NCBI GenBank assembly: GCA_030536355.1
Contig: JAUNQD010000016.1
Coordinates: 1-41,002, forward strand
Length of the DNA stretch: 41,002 bases
Source: Bacillota bacterium
GTDB taxonomy: Bacteria; Bacillota; Clostridia; Peptostreptococcales; Anaerovoracaceae
Direction: 5' to 3'
Part shown: positions 1-6,676 of the stretch, piece by piece
Position numbering within the stretch: position 1 is the first letter of the stretch
Layout of the letters: each line of letters opens with the position of its first letter
Made by a program: the position numbers and the translations under genes
The notes under the pieces: model-generated
What the model was told of the DNA's origin: nothing
The model's input: only the letters and a program-made list of their open reading frames with translations
Database searches by the model: none

Positions 1-56
1 CTCAGCTGGAAGCAGGTATCGAAATCTTTGAAAACGCTCTGAAAGCTTGCATGTAA
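1..56 (+). CDS. C-terminal tail of an unidentified gene (partial)
   Basis: Reading from base 3, seventeen codons (QLEAGIEIFENALKACM) run into a TAA stop at 54-56. The other two forward frames stop within about 40 bases, and a terminator follows at 104, so this is most likely the true end of a gene cut by the window edge. The amphipathic LEAGIEIFENAL pattern resembles the last helix of class III PLP aminotransferases, but 17 residues cannot establish that. Confidence 0.55.
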   Translation, partial: QLEAGIEIFENALKACM

Positions 57-74
57 TTAGTCATAAGCAAAAAC

Positions 75-103
75 TTGCTTGAGACAATAAAACAAACTAT
101 AAT
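75..103 (+). promoter_or_regulatory. Sigma-A-type promoter for the EIIC_2/FmdE/DUF3842 operon
   Basis: TTGCTT at 75-80, a 17-base spacer, and a perfect TATAAT at 98-103. The -10 box ends one base before the hairpin of the upstream terminator, so a transcript starting near 110 would lack most of the left arm and should not form the full terminator. The -35 also forms the right arm of a short inverted repeat (65-70 with 75-80). Confidence 0.6.
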
Positions 104-138
104 ATAGGTGCGGTTTTGCCGCACCTATTTTATTTTTT
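104..138 (+). terminator. Rho-independent terminator of the upstream partial gene
   Basis: A 10-bp perfect stem (104-113 with 119-128, arm ATAGGTGCGG) closes a 5-base loop and runs into a T-rich tract to 138. It lies 48 bases after the stop of the partial gene. Confidence 0.85.
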
Positions 139-194
139 TGCAGGAGCCATGCTCTGTGGCAATTTTCAGTTGAAATAACGTGAAGGAATCAAAA

Positions 195-1256
195 ATGGAA
201 AAACAGAGTTTTCTAAAGAGAAAAGATATTGAGATATCTGCCAAGAGATATCTGCAGGATGCCATGTCAGCAATGGCATCAGGGTTATTCGCATCCCTGC
301 TTATCGGAGTTATTTTTGATACACTGGGAGTACAGACTGCCAATTTATTTGGTGATAATGCTATTTCTGCATTCATGGTGGAAATCGGCGGACAGGCAAA
401 GGCATACATGGGAGCAGCTATCGGTATAGCTGTTGCATGGGGACTGAAATCACCTCCGCTGGTTCTGTTTACATGTTCCGTAGTAGGAATGATGGGCGCC
501 AATATGATGGGATTCGGTATCGAATACAGCGGCGGTCCCGCAGGCGCGTTTATCGCAGTTATCCTTGCGGCAGAATTCGGTAAAGCTGTTTCCAAGGAAA
601 CTAAGGTAGACATCATCGTAACTCCGGCAGTTACTCTCATTATTGGTGGTATAGCAGCTAAACTGGCAGGACCTGCAATAGGCTGGCTGATGATGAAGCT
701 TGGCGATCTGATAATGACTGCTACTGAATGGCAGCCATTCCTCTTCGGAATAGTGATCGCTGTAGTTGTAGGCTTAGCACTGACTGCTCCTATTTCAAGT
801 GCGGCTATCTGTATTATGCTGGGTCTTTCGGGATTGGCAGCAGGTGCGGCTACAGTGGGATGCTGCGCGCAGATGGTAGGCTTCGCAGTGGCAAGCTATA
901 AGGAAAACGGCGTTGGCGGACTGGTGGCTCAGGGCATCGGTACATCTATGCTGCAAGTTTCAAATATAATAAAGAACCCTTGGATACTGGTTCCGGCTAC
1001 GCTGGCCGGTGCCATAATAGGACCTCTGTCTACGTGTGTGTTCAAGATGACAAATATTGCAGTAGGTGCAGGTATGGGTACATGCGGATTTGTTGGGCAG
1101 ATCGGGACATTCACTGATATGGGATTCACATTTGACGTCCTCTGGAAGGTATTGCTGCTGCATATCGTGCTGCCTGCTATACTTACACTGATCATCGACC
1201 GACTTCTTAGAAAGTCCGGCAAGATCAAGGACGGAGATTACAAGCTGGATCTGTAA
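195..1256 (+). CDS. PTS EIIC_2-family membrane protein (orphan IIC)
   Basis: 353-residue integral membrane protein, mostly long Ala/Gly/Ile-rich segments (about ten membrane helices), matching the PTS_EIIC_2 family by eye. Typical stretches are the GLKSPPLVLF region, the GGPAGAFIA segment, TKVDIIVTP, and the hallmark LGLSGLAAGAATVGCCAQMV about two thirds in. No EIIA or EIIB gene is nearby, so sugar phosphotransfer is not supported by context and the substrate is unknown. A GTG at 180 is in frame, but the ATG at 195 is better placed behind AAGGA at 183-187. It is the first gene of an operon with the FmdE-like and DUF3842 genes, which argues for transport of a small metabolite or ion used by those proteins rather than an ordinary sugar. 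That functional link is inference. Confidence 0.85.
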   Translation: MEKQSFLKRKDIEISAKRYLQDAMSAMASGLFASLLIGVIFDTLGVQTANLFGDNAISAFMVEIGGQAKAYMGAAIGIAVAWGLKSPPLVLFTCSVVGMMGANMMGFGIEYSGGPAGAFIAVILAAEFGKAVSKETKVDIIVTPAVTLIIGGIAAKLAGPAIGWLMMKLGDLIMTATEWQPFLFGIVIAVVVGLALTAPISSAAICIMLGLSGLAAGAATVGCCAQMVGFAVASYKENGVGGLVAQGIGTSMLQVSNIIKNPWILVPATLAGAIIGPLSTCVFKMTNIAVGAGMGTCGFVGQIGTFTDMGFTFDVLWKVLLLHIVLPAILTLIIDRLLRKSGKIKDGDYKLDL

Positions 1257-1296
1257 GGATCAGCAGATAAAAATTATAGTTTTGAATGGAGAAATC

Positions 1297-1821
1297 ATGG
1301 ATCAAAAACTTTGGCAGGACGCTGTGGATTTCCACGGCCACGAATGCGGAGGACTGGCTCTCGGAGTAAGAGCTGCCATGGAGGCACAGAAAAGATTTGA
1401 TATAGAGCGTTCACCTGATGAAGAAGTCGTATGCGTAACAGAAAACGATGCCTGCGGTGTAGACGGGATCCAGTATATACTTGGATGTACCCTCGGTAAG
1501 GGGAACCTGATATATCACGGAACAGGGAAGTTCGCATTCAACTTTTTCGATCGCAGGACGGGTGACAGTTTCCGCCTGATGGCCCGAGATAAGAAAGAAG
1601 GCCTGCATGGACGCGAATACATAAACTTCGTGCTGAGTGCACCTTTGGAAGAAGTGTTCGACGTAGGGAAACCACGTCTAGACGTGCCGGTAAAAGCAAA
1701 AAGCCTCAAATCGCTTAAATGCGATGTATGCGGCGAAGCGGCACCTGAAAATAAAATGAGATTTATGGACGGCAAGGCAGTATGCCTTGACTGTTATACA
1801 GATTATAACAGAGGTTGGTAG
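1297..1821 (+). CDS. FmdE-family protein with C-terminal zinc ribbon
   Basis: 174 residues. The N-terminal part carries the FmdE signature: FHGHECGGLALGVRAA near residue 11, then a CVTENDACGVDGIQ segment with conserved Cys and Asp. The C-terminus has two CxxC pairs (CDVCGE and CLDCY) about 20 residues apart, a small treble-clef or zinc-ribbon fold. The family was named from a gene in the molybdenum formylmethanofuran dehydrogenase operon of methanogens. In bacteria it is widespread and its biochemical role is poorly defined, so no reaction is assigned here. The ATG at 1297 follows GGAGA at 1288-1292; an in-frame TTG at 1282 is less likely. It sits 40 bases after the EIIC_2 gene and 35 before the DUF3842 gene, evidently co-transcribed. 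Confidence 0.85.
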   Translation: MDQKLWQDAVDFHGHECGGLALGVRAAMEAQKRFDIERSPDEEVVCVTENDACGVDGIQYILGCTLGKGNLIYHGTGKFAFNFFDRRTGDSFRLMARDKKEGLHGREYINFVLSAPLEEVFDVGKPRLDVPVKAKSLKSLKCDVCGEAAPENKMRFMDGKAVCLDCYTDYNRGW

Positions 1822-1856
1822 AGCAGGTTGGCGCCGGGCGCCGATAAGGAGAAAAT

Positions 1857-2270
1857 ATGAAAACTGTAGCAGTAGTAGACGGCCAGGGTGGCGGCATCGG
1901 TAAAGCCATCGTAGAAAAAGTAAAGAAGGCATTCCCGGATCTTGAAGTGATCGCGCTTGGAACCAATGCAGTGGCAACAGGTCAGATGCTGCGTGCAGGA
2001 GCTGACGAAGGGGCGACAGGTGAGAATGCCATCATCCATAATATGCAGCACGTGGACATCGTCATGGGTGTTATCGGCATCCTCAATGCTAATGCAATGA
2101 TGGGCGAGCTTACGCCTGCCATGGCAACAGCCATCGGAGGCAGCCATACATACAAGATCCTGCTTCCTATCAATCGTTGTCACATCCACGTGGTCAGCGT
2201 AGAAGAACAGCCGCTGGGAAATCATATCGACAATGCGGTGGAAGCTTTGAGAGAGTATATAAGTGCGTAA
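1857..2270 (+). CDS. DUF3842 family protein
   Basis: 137 residues, recognised as DUF3842 by its start (MKTVAVVDGQGGGIGKAIVE), a glycine-rich dinucleotide-binding-like loop after the first strand. Further conserved parts are the GTNAVATGQMLRAGAD segment and the HTYKILLPINRCHIHVVSVE region near the C-terminus. The fold looks like one small alpha/beta nucleotide-binding domain; no function is known. AAGGAG lies eight bases ahead of the ATG. Last gene of the three-gene operon, closed by the terminator at 2363-2396. Confidence 0.85.
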   Translation: MKTVAVVDGQGGGIGKAIVEKVKKAFPDLEVIALGTNAVATGQMLRAGADEGATGENAIIHNMQHVDIVMGVIGILNANAMMGELTPAMATAIGGSHTYKILLPINRCHIHVVSVEEQPLGNHIDNAVEALREYISA

Positions 2271-2362
2271 TTGCCAGGATCATTGCAAGCCACTTATTTT
2301 TTAGAGGTTGTGTTATGTGAAAAACGTGTGGATTCTCTACAATTAGTGAAGTTGTATTTATT

Positions 2363-2396
2363 TAGAGACAGTTTGTTAATTCTGTCTCTATTTTTA
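2363..2396 (+). terminator. Rho-independent terminator after DUF3842
   Basis: 9-bp perfect stem TAGAGACAG (2363-2371) with CTGTCTCTA (2382-2390), 10-base loop, then a T-run. Confidence 0.85.
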
Positions 2397-2414
2397 TTGT
2401 ATTGATTAAATTTT

Positions 2415-2471
2415 ATGAGAAATATGTTGGCAAGAAGTGCGATTTGGAGAGTTTTTCGACAAAAACTCTCC
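2415..2471. repeat. Palindromic intergenic repeat, copy A
   Basis: The 3' half is a perfect inverted repeat: GGAGAGTTTTT (2446-2456), loop CGAC, AAAAACTCTCC (2461-2471). Aligned without gaps to copy B (3561-3617), the first 8 bases (ATGAGAAA) match fully and the last 25 differ at one position, while the middle has diverged. Confidence 0.75.
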
Positions 2472-2580
2472 GCATAAATTATGTCTATCTAAAACAATGA
2501 GAATCGGAGGGGTAAATCAAAGATAAAATCAGCTAATATCATAGGGGATCTATAAAAAACTACTCGGAAGCATCAATGAA

Positions 2581-2609
2581 TTGACAAAATATGGAAAATA
2601 ATGTAAAAT
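2581..2609 (+). promoter_or_regulatory. Sigma-A-type promoter of the nuclease-like gene
   Basis: TTGACA at 2581-2586, a 17-base spacer, TAAAAT at 2604-2609. The start codon follows at 2644 behind a GGGGGAAGG ribosome site (2632-2640). Confidence 0.8.
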
Positions 2610-2643
2610 AACTAAAATTGCCGTATCAAAAGGGGGAAGGTAG

Positions 2644-3417
2644 ATGTATTTAACAAAGAAAGATTTTGAAGATATTTTGCATGGGACAGAGAAACGGATA
2701 TCAATGATCAATAATGAGCTGGAACAGCTGAAGGGTTCTATGTTGGTGTGCAGAAAAAAGGGAAATAGGATTTATTATTCTGAACGACGGGGAAAACAAG
2801 AAGTTGGCATTTCCAAAAATAAAGAAAGAATATATCAATTACTTAAAGGATATTATTTAAAGCTTCAGTTAGATGCTTTAGAAAATAATAGGATACTATT
2901 AAACGTATGTAAAAATAAATATGTCGATTTATCTTCTGAATATATGCTTGAGAAGATGAGTGAAAAGTATAAGGACATTCCAATCGAAGAAATCATGACA
3001 CGAAGTTATGACGATTGGGGGAAGCGTAGATATGAAAAAAATCCATACTACGAAGAGAATTTAAAGTTTGAAACTAATAATGGGATACTAGTACGTTCAA
3101 AATCAGAAAGGCAAATTGCCAATGCATTGGAAGAGCTAAATATACAATATAGATATGATGCCGCGATAAATTGCGATGACGTAAAACACTATGCGGATTT
3201 TCTTATTAAAAGGCCGGATGGATCATTGTTGATATGGGAACATTTCGGTCGCGAACACGATAGGCAGTACATGGCCAAGAACAGGGAACGAATAAAAGAT
3301 TACATTTCTATAGGGTATAGACTGTGGGATGATTTGGTTTGGACGCTGGAATCTGATTTAAATGATTCGAAGACTATTAGAAGGATCGTTAAGAGGTTTA
3401 TTTTATGCGAGATATGA
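2644..3417 (+). CDS. PD-(D/E)XK-like nuclease domain protein (hypothetical)
   Basis: 257 residues, not assigned to a named family. Residues 15-35 are heptad-like and may form a short coiled coil; residues 45-145 are charged and helical. From residue 150 the pattern fits a restriction-endonuclease-like core: RSKSERQIANALEEL with E155, YRYDAA as a strand, HYADFLI with D185, and LLIWEHFG with E199 followed by His where PD-(D/E)XK enzymes often have Lys. Clostridial proteins with this ADF...WEHFG arrangement are usually annotated only as hypothetical or nuclease-like. The gene is transcribed alone, is more AT-rich than its neighbours, and lies between two copies of a palindromic repeat, all consistent with acquisition. 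A role in defence or mobile-element biology is possible but unproven. Confidence 0.7.
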   Translation: MYLTKKDFEDILHGTEKRISMINNELEQLKGSMLVCRKKGNRIYYSERRGKQEVGISKNKERIYQLLKGYYLKLQLDALENNRILLNVCKNKYVDLSSEYMLEKMSEKYKDIPIEEIMTRSYDDWGKRRYEKNPYYEENLKFETNNGILVRSKSERQIANALEELNIQYRYDAAINCDDVKHYADFLIKRPDGSLLIWEHFGREHDRQYMAKNRERIKDYISIGYRLWDDLVWTLESDLNDSKTIRRIVKRFILCEI

Positions 3418-3506
3418 TTGAATCCAGGGGTATTGTCATGTGATTCAGGTTGCTCTTTAAGGATTACCATTAGGGGTTTCTCTAAAATTAAATCTACAAT
3501 ATTTAC

Positions 3507-3546
3507 AATGGGGATAGATACCTTATTCTATCCCCATTATTTTAAT
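3507..3546 (+). terminator. Terminator hairpin after the nuclease-like gene
   Basis: 12-bp perfect stem AATGGGGATAGA (3507-3518) with TCTATCCCCATT (3527-3538), 8-base loop, followed by a broken T-rich tract. The stem is very stable; the T-run is mediocre. Confidence 0.7.
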
Positions 3547-3560
3547 TAGTTTTTGATTCT

Positions 3561-3617
3561 ATGAGAAACACAATAGATAAACTTCGATTTTAGAGAGTTT
3601 TTCGACAAAAACTCCCC
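3561..3617. repeat. Palindromic intergenic repeat, copy B
   Basis: Same orientation as copy A, with core GAGAGTTTTT, CGAC, AAAAACTCCCC. The arms carry one mismatch, which becomes a G-U wobble if the minus strand is the transcribed one. It lies just beyond the nuclease gene's terminator, mirroring the position of copy A after the preceding operon's terminator. Confidence 0.75.
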
Positions 3618-3655
3618 ACAAGATAGGATCATTCACTGAATCCGGAGAAGCCAGC

Positions 3656-3680
3656 TGCGGAATCCGGAAACCGGACCGCA
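3656..3680 (-). terminator. GC-rich hairpin after proA, possible terminator
   Basis: TGCGG (3656-3660) pairs with CCGCA (3676-3680) around an inner TCCGG/CCGGA stem with an AAA loop. It is 40 bases beyond the proA stop on the minus strand. No T-run follows, so it may be only an RNA 3'-end structure. Confidence 0.35.
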
Positions 3681-3719
3681 AACCCATGACATTTTGACTG
3701 CCAGTCAACCGCTCCTACC

Positions 3720-4994
3720 CTACAGATCCTTAAACTTGAACGTCGCAGCTCCATTAGCATAGTCAGCCACCACATGACCTTCACCGACCAGTTTATATTT
3801 ATAAGTCACAAGTCCGTCAAGTCCCACAGGTCCGCGCGCATGGATCTTGCCGGTACTGATACCAACCTCAGCCCCGAAACCGTAACGGAAACCGTCGGCA
3901 AAACGAGTAGAGCAGTTCTGATAAACACCTGCCGAATCAACAAGAGCCATGAACTTATCGGCTGAATCTTTATCTTCAGTGATGATGCAGTCAGTATGAT
4001 GTGAGCCGTAGCGATTGATGTGACTGATGGCCTCATCGATATCATCGACAACCTTAACGGATAAGATATAATCAAGATACTCTGTCTTGAAATCCTCTTC
4101 AGTCGCTGCATCACACTTTATCAATCCCATCGATCGTGCATCACACCTATAAGAGATCTTATCTCCGGAAGCATCAGCCAGCAGCGGGATCAACAAATCA
4201 GCAATATCCTTGTGGACCAGCAGCGTTTCCGCAGTATTGCAGGCAGCCACATACTGGGTCTTGGAATCGATTATGATAGGAACAGCCTTATCTATATCTG
4301 CAGCCCCGTCCACATAGATGTGACAAATACCATCGGCATGACCCATCACAGGGATCTTGGAATTATCCATGATATATTGAACGAACTCGTTGGAACCTCT
4401 AGGGATCAGCAGATCCACATAATCATGACATTTCAGCAGTTCGCCTATTTCAGCACGGTCTTCGATCAGCACGGCAAATCCTTCAGGAAGTCCTGCACCT
4501 ACTGCCGCTTCATATATAGTTTCAAAGAGCACTCTGTTTGTATGCTTCGCTTCACTTCCGCCTTTGAGCACAGTACAATTCCCGCTCTTCATGCAAAGCG
4601 CAGCTATCTGCACCAGCGCATCAGGCCTGGATTCGAAAATGACACCTATCACTCCGATAGGGCATGTGGTTTTAGTCAGCACCAGGCCTTCGTCCAGCTC
4701 TCTCTTCAGTAGCTCCTTGAACAGTGGGTCTTCAAGATCGATCAGATCATTGATCCCTTCAACACAAGTTCTTAACTTATGGGCATCGAACTTCAGGCGG
4801 TTTACTATAGGAGCCGGAAGACCTGCTTCTTCAGCTGTTGCCATATCCTTCTCATTGGCTGCGAAAATGGCATCCATGTTTTTCAAAAGAGCCGCAGCAA
4901 CGGCATCCAATGCACCGTTTCTTGTTTCTTCCGGAAGAGATGCCAGCACGAAACTGTCTTCTTTAGCCTTTTTGATACTGTCGATAAAATCCAT
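3720..4994 (-). CDS. proA: Glutamate-5-semialdehyde dehydrogenase (gamma-glutamyl phosphate reductase)
   Basis: 424 residues, the usual ProA length. It reduces gamma-glutamyl phosphate with NADPH to glutamate-5-semialdehyde, the second step of proline synthesis. Recognisable parts are the CPIGVIGVIFESRPDALVQI segment, the KGGSEAKHTN loop, and the active-site Cys252 in AACNTAETLL (E. coli ProA is similar here). The chosen start, ATG at 4994, sits behind AAAGGA eight bases away; an upstream in-frame TTG at 5030 lacks a ribosome site. It follows the YprB-like gene on the same strand by 32 bases, so the two are probably co-transcribed. It is separated from proB and proC (plus strand, 6748-8410), unlike the common proBA operon. 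Confidence 0.95.
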   Translation of the reverse strand: MDFIDSIKKAKEDSFVLASLPEETRNGALDAVAAALLKNMDAIFAANEKDMATAEEAGLPAPIVNRLKFDAHKLRTCVEGINDLIDLEDPLFKELLKRELDEGLVLTKTTCPIGVIGVIFESRPDALVQIAALCMKSGNCTVLKGGSEAKHTNRVLFETIYEAAVGAGLPEGFAVLIEDRAEIGELLKCHDYVDLLIPRGSNEFVQYIMDNSKIPVMGHADGICHIYVDGAADIDKAVPIIIDSKTQYVAACNTAETLLVHKDIADLLIPLLADASGDKISYRCDARSMGLIKCDAATEEDFKTEYLDYILSVKVVDDIDEAISHINRYGSHHTDCIITEDKDSADKFMALVDSAGVYQNCSTRFADGFRYGFGAEVGISTGKIHARGPVGLDGLVTYKYKLVGEGHVVADYANGAATFKFKDL

Positions 4995-5026
4995 GTCGTT
5001 ATCCTTTCTATTCAGTCCAAGCGATA

Positions 5027-6109
5027 TCAAATGGTTTTCATAAACAATTCAATGAAAGATTTCACGAAGTGATTTGTCTCCATGAAGTTTCTTTCATTAT
5101 GATCTTCAAGCACCAGAAACCCGCTGCTGCTTGAAGGGTATTTCTCAAATTCTTTGCGGTCAAGGCCCGCAGCATCTATATCTATTATGCAAAGCCCGCT
5201 CTCGCGGATCACAGGGAGCTTCATAGTGAAAGAACTTGTTCGTTTTTCGAAGCGGCTTTCAGCCGGCCAGTCCCCAAATGAAAAGCCCATGTAATCGATG
5301 CCTTGAAGAACATCTGAAGGTGCATGACCCTTTTTTTGATATTGTCTGCCGCTGATCACAAGACTATTCTTTTCTGTCAGTATCTTTTCCACCATCAACA
5401 TACCGACAGGAACATCTATCGATCCTGGGGACGGCAGTACAGGAAATCCCAGATGATACATGGCCTTATGTATATCACATTTGCTCAGTACCTTGATGAG
5501 TCTGGTCAGCTGCAGTACATCGTCACTGTTGTGGAGCAATATTTTTTCTTCCAGTTCAGGTTTACCTGTGTTCTCATATCTGTTATACAGTTCAACGCTT
5601 TCGGCGCCGGAGATCTCGTCTTCGCGACTTTGCCAAAGGCCCATGTAGTTTTCGACCGTTTTTTGCTTTAGGTTGGGAACGAACTTCTTGATTGGCGAAT
5701 GTCCGTTGACAACCAGATACAGATCCAGGTTGTAGGGCAGCAGAGCGGCAGTGTTCACCGGACCGTCTGCATGATTCTGATCTGAACCTATACCGTGAGC
5801 TTTCATTCTGCGTGCGATGAACGGCATATCGAAATGTCTGCCGTTATAAGTTATCACCATATCGAACTCTGATATCAGTTCATAAAAGGCAGCCAGTGTA
5901 TCGGCTTCCTCGCTTCTGTTTTCTGCAAAAAATTGATGCATCGTTTTTGTCTGCAGATCAAAAAGACCGCCGAGAATGAATTTATTCTTCGATGGGTCCA
6001 GCCCCGTAGTTTCTATATCCAGTACGCCTACTTTAAGACCGCTGAAGTAGAATTCGAATGCAGCGCTTGTATATATACTTTCATTGTATCTTTCAGTCAA
6101 ATGTTTCAT
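5027..6109 (-). CDS. YprB-like RNase H-fold (DEDD) exonuclease domain protein
   Basis: 360 residues. The N-terminal half is an RNase H-like 3'-5' exonuclease fold of the YprB type: VLDIETTGLDPS (first acidic pair), the TYNGRHFDMPFIARRM segment (second acidic motif), and HNSDDVLQLTRLI (last acidic motif). The C-terminal 140 residues have no clear domain. B. subtilis YprB is considered a putative nucleic-acid exonuclease; no substrate is established. The start at 6109 (MKHLTERY) is preferred because the longer frame back to 6250 would cross a strong terminator. A perfect TATAAT ends 6 bases before the ATG and no Shine-Dalgarno is visible, so the mRNA may be leaderless. proA follows 32 bases downstream. 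Confidence 0.8.
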   Translation of the reverse strand: MKHLTERYNESIYTSAAFEFYFSGLKVGVLDIETTGLDPSKNKFILGGLFDLQTKTMHQFFAENRSEEADTLAAFYELISEFDMVITYNGRHFDMPFIARRMKAHGIGSDQNHADGPVNTAALLPYNLDLYLVVNGHSPIKKFVPNLKQKTVENYMGLWQSREDEISGAESVELYNRYENTGKPELEEKILLHNSDDVLQLTRLIKVLSKCDIHKAMYHLGFPVLPSPGSIDVPVGMLMVEKILTEKNSLVISGRQYQKKGHAPSDVLQGIDYMGFSFGDWPAESRFEKRTSSFTMKLPVIRESGLCIIDIDAAGLDRKEFEKYPSSSSGFLVLEDHNERNFMETNHFVKSFIELFMKTI

Positions 6110-6115
6110 AAAGCA

Positions 6116-6144
6116 ATTATACCATATTTGAAGATAAGGGTGAA
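6116..6144 (-). promoter_or_regulatory. Promoter of the yprB-like/proA operon, abutting the start codon
   Basis: On the minus strand TATAAT occupies 6121-6116 and a poor -35 (TTCACC, 6144-6139) lies 17 bases upstream. Only six bases separate the -10 box from the ATG at 6109, predicting a transcript that begins at or next to the start codon. Confidence 0.5.
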
Positions 6145-6163
6145 AGAAAGATAGAACTATGGC

Positions 6164-6197
6164 AAAAAAACAAAAGAGACCTAAAAGGTCTCTTTTG
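6164..6197 (-). terminator. Rho-independent terminator of the candidate small RNA
   Basis: Perfect 11-bp stem on the minus strand, CAAAAGAGACC with GGTCTCTTTTG, 5-base loop, then seven T residues (6170-6164). The T-run on the minus strand is much better than on the plus strand, so orientation is clear. Confidence 0.8.
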
Positions 6198-6250
6198 TTA
6201 AAAGGGGTATTGGGATTAGAGATTAATGAGGTTATCAGGGGGATAACCAC
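6164..6250 (-). ncRNA. Candidate small RNA (about 87 nt) with C-rich unpaired segments
   Basis: The minus strand shows a complete transcription unit without a convincing protein. A promoter (TTGCTT, 17 bases, TATAAT) predicts a start near 6250. The RNA would begin with a 7-bp hairpin (GGTTATC/GATAACC) whose loop is CCCCT, then an unpaired stretch containing AATCCCAATACCCCTTTT, then a terminator: 11-bp stem (6187-6197 with 6171-6181), loop of five, seven U residues. C-rich single-stranded loops are typical of Firmicute regulatory RNAs such as RsaE/RoxS that pair with G-rich ribosome binding sites. This is resemblance of style, not demonstrated homology. It could instead be a leader or attenuator of the downstream yprB-like gene, but that gene has its own -10 box after the terminator. 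Confidence 0.55.
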
Positions 6251-6256
6251 AGCTTG

Positions 6257-6285
6257 ATTATAAGTGAATTCATGTGAAAAAGCAA
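6257..6285 (-). promoter_or_regulatory. Sigma-A-type promoter of the candidate small RNA
   Basis: Minus strand: TTGCTT (6285-6280), 17-base spacer, perfect TATAAT (6262-6257). These hexamers and spacing are identical to those of the promoter at 75-103. Confidence 0.65.
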
Positions 6286-6342
6286 GTATATTATGCTAAA
6301 TTTTGTCGAACGATTGGAAGATAAAAAACAGATATACGAATA

Positions 6343-6348
6343 TATAAT
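6343..6348 (+). promoter_or_regulatory. -10-like box upstream of spoVS
   Basis: TATAAT at 6343-6348 with no good -35 at 16-18 bases. In Bacillus spoVS is transcribed by sigma-H, and a GAAT lies in ACGAATAT at 6337-6344, but the flanking bases fit that consensus poorly, so the sigma factor cannot be decided. Confidence 0.3.
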
Positions 6349-6413
6349 TGTTTTATCAAAGGGGTTACCCCAAGCAGCAGCATAATAATGAAATGATCAT
6401 GGAGGAATCAAAA

Positions 6414-6674
6414 ATGGAAGTTTTAAAAGTATCAGCCAAATCAAATCCCAACTCAGTAGCAGGGGCACTTGCAGGAGTTTTGAGAGAAAAGGGTGGAGCA
6501 GAGATCCAAGCTATAGGAGCAGGTGCATTGAATCAGGCAGTAAAAGCCATAGCAATAGCCAGAGGGTTCGTAGCTCCGGGAGGAATAGATCTCGTGTCTG
6601 TTCCGGCATTCACTGACATAGAAATTGAAGGTGAAGAACGAACAGCCATCAAGCTGATAGTAGAGCCAAGGTAA
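6414..6674 (+). CDS. spoVS: Stage V sporulation protein S
   Basis: 86 residues, the usual SpoVS length, and very well conserved: MEVLKVSAKSNPNSVAGALA at the start, the GGAEIQAIGAGALNQAVKAI segment and the AIARGFVAPGGIDL segment in the middle, KLIVEPR at the end. SpoVS is an Alba-like dimeric protein needed for normal spore coat and septation control in B. subtilis; it also occurs in non-sporulating relatives. The ATG at 6414 follows GGAGGA (6401-6406) with ideal spacing; the longer in-frame TTG at 6348 has none. Monocistronic: a strong terminator follows at once. Confidence 0.95.
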   Translation: MEVLKVSAKSNPNSVAGALAGVLREKGGAEIQAIGAGALNQAVKAIAIARGFVAPGGIDLVSVPAFTDIEIEGEERTAIKLIVEPR

Positions 6675-6676
6675 GT

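Larger units (their letters stand above)
2271..2643. other. Intergenic stretch: terminator, palindromic repeat, promoter
   Basis: 373 bases without a gene. It holds the operon terminator (2363-2396), copy A of the palindromic repeat (2415-2471) and a strong promoter for the nuclease-like gene (2581-2609). Nothing further is recognised in 2472-2580. Confidence 0.7.
3418..3719. other. Intergenic stretch: terminator, palindromic repeat, GC-rich hairpin
   Basis: 302 bases without a gene: a terminator at 3507-3546, repeat copy B at 3561-3617, and GC-rich inverted repeats (3656-3680 and 3694-3708) close to the proA stop, which may help end the minus-strand transcript. Confidence 0.65.
6110..6413. 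other. Intergenic stretch between divergent yprB-like gene and spoVS
   Basis: 304 bases without a protein gene. It contains the promoter of the minus-strand operon (6116-6144), the candidate small RNA and its promoter (6164-6285), and the spoVS leader, including a small perfect inverted repeat GGGGT-T-ACCCC at 6361-6371. Confidence 0.6.

Noticed and set aside
4212..4712. 166-codon open frame on the plus strand opposite proA
   Set aside because: Antisense to a well conserved gene, no ribosome site and low-complexity composition typical of shadow frames.
6110..6250. N-terminal extension of the yprB-like protein to a GTG at 6250
   Set aside because: It would translate through an intrinsic terminator and the extension has no family similarity; the YprB fold begins at the ATG at 6109.
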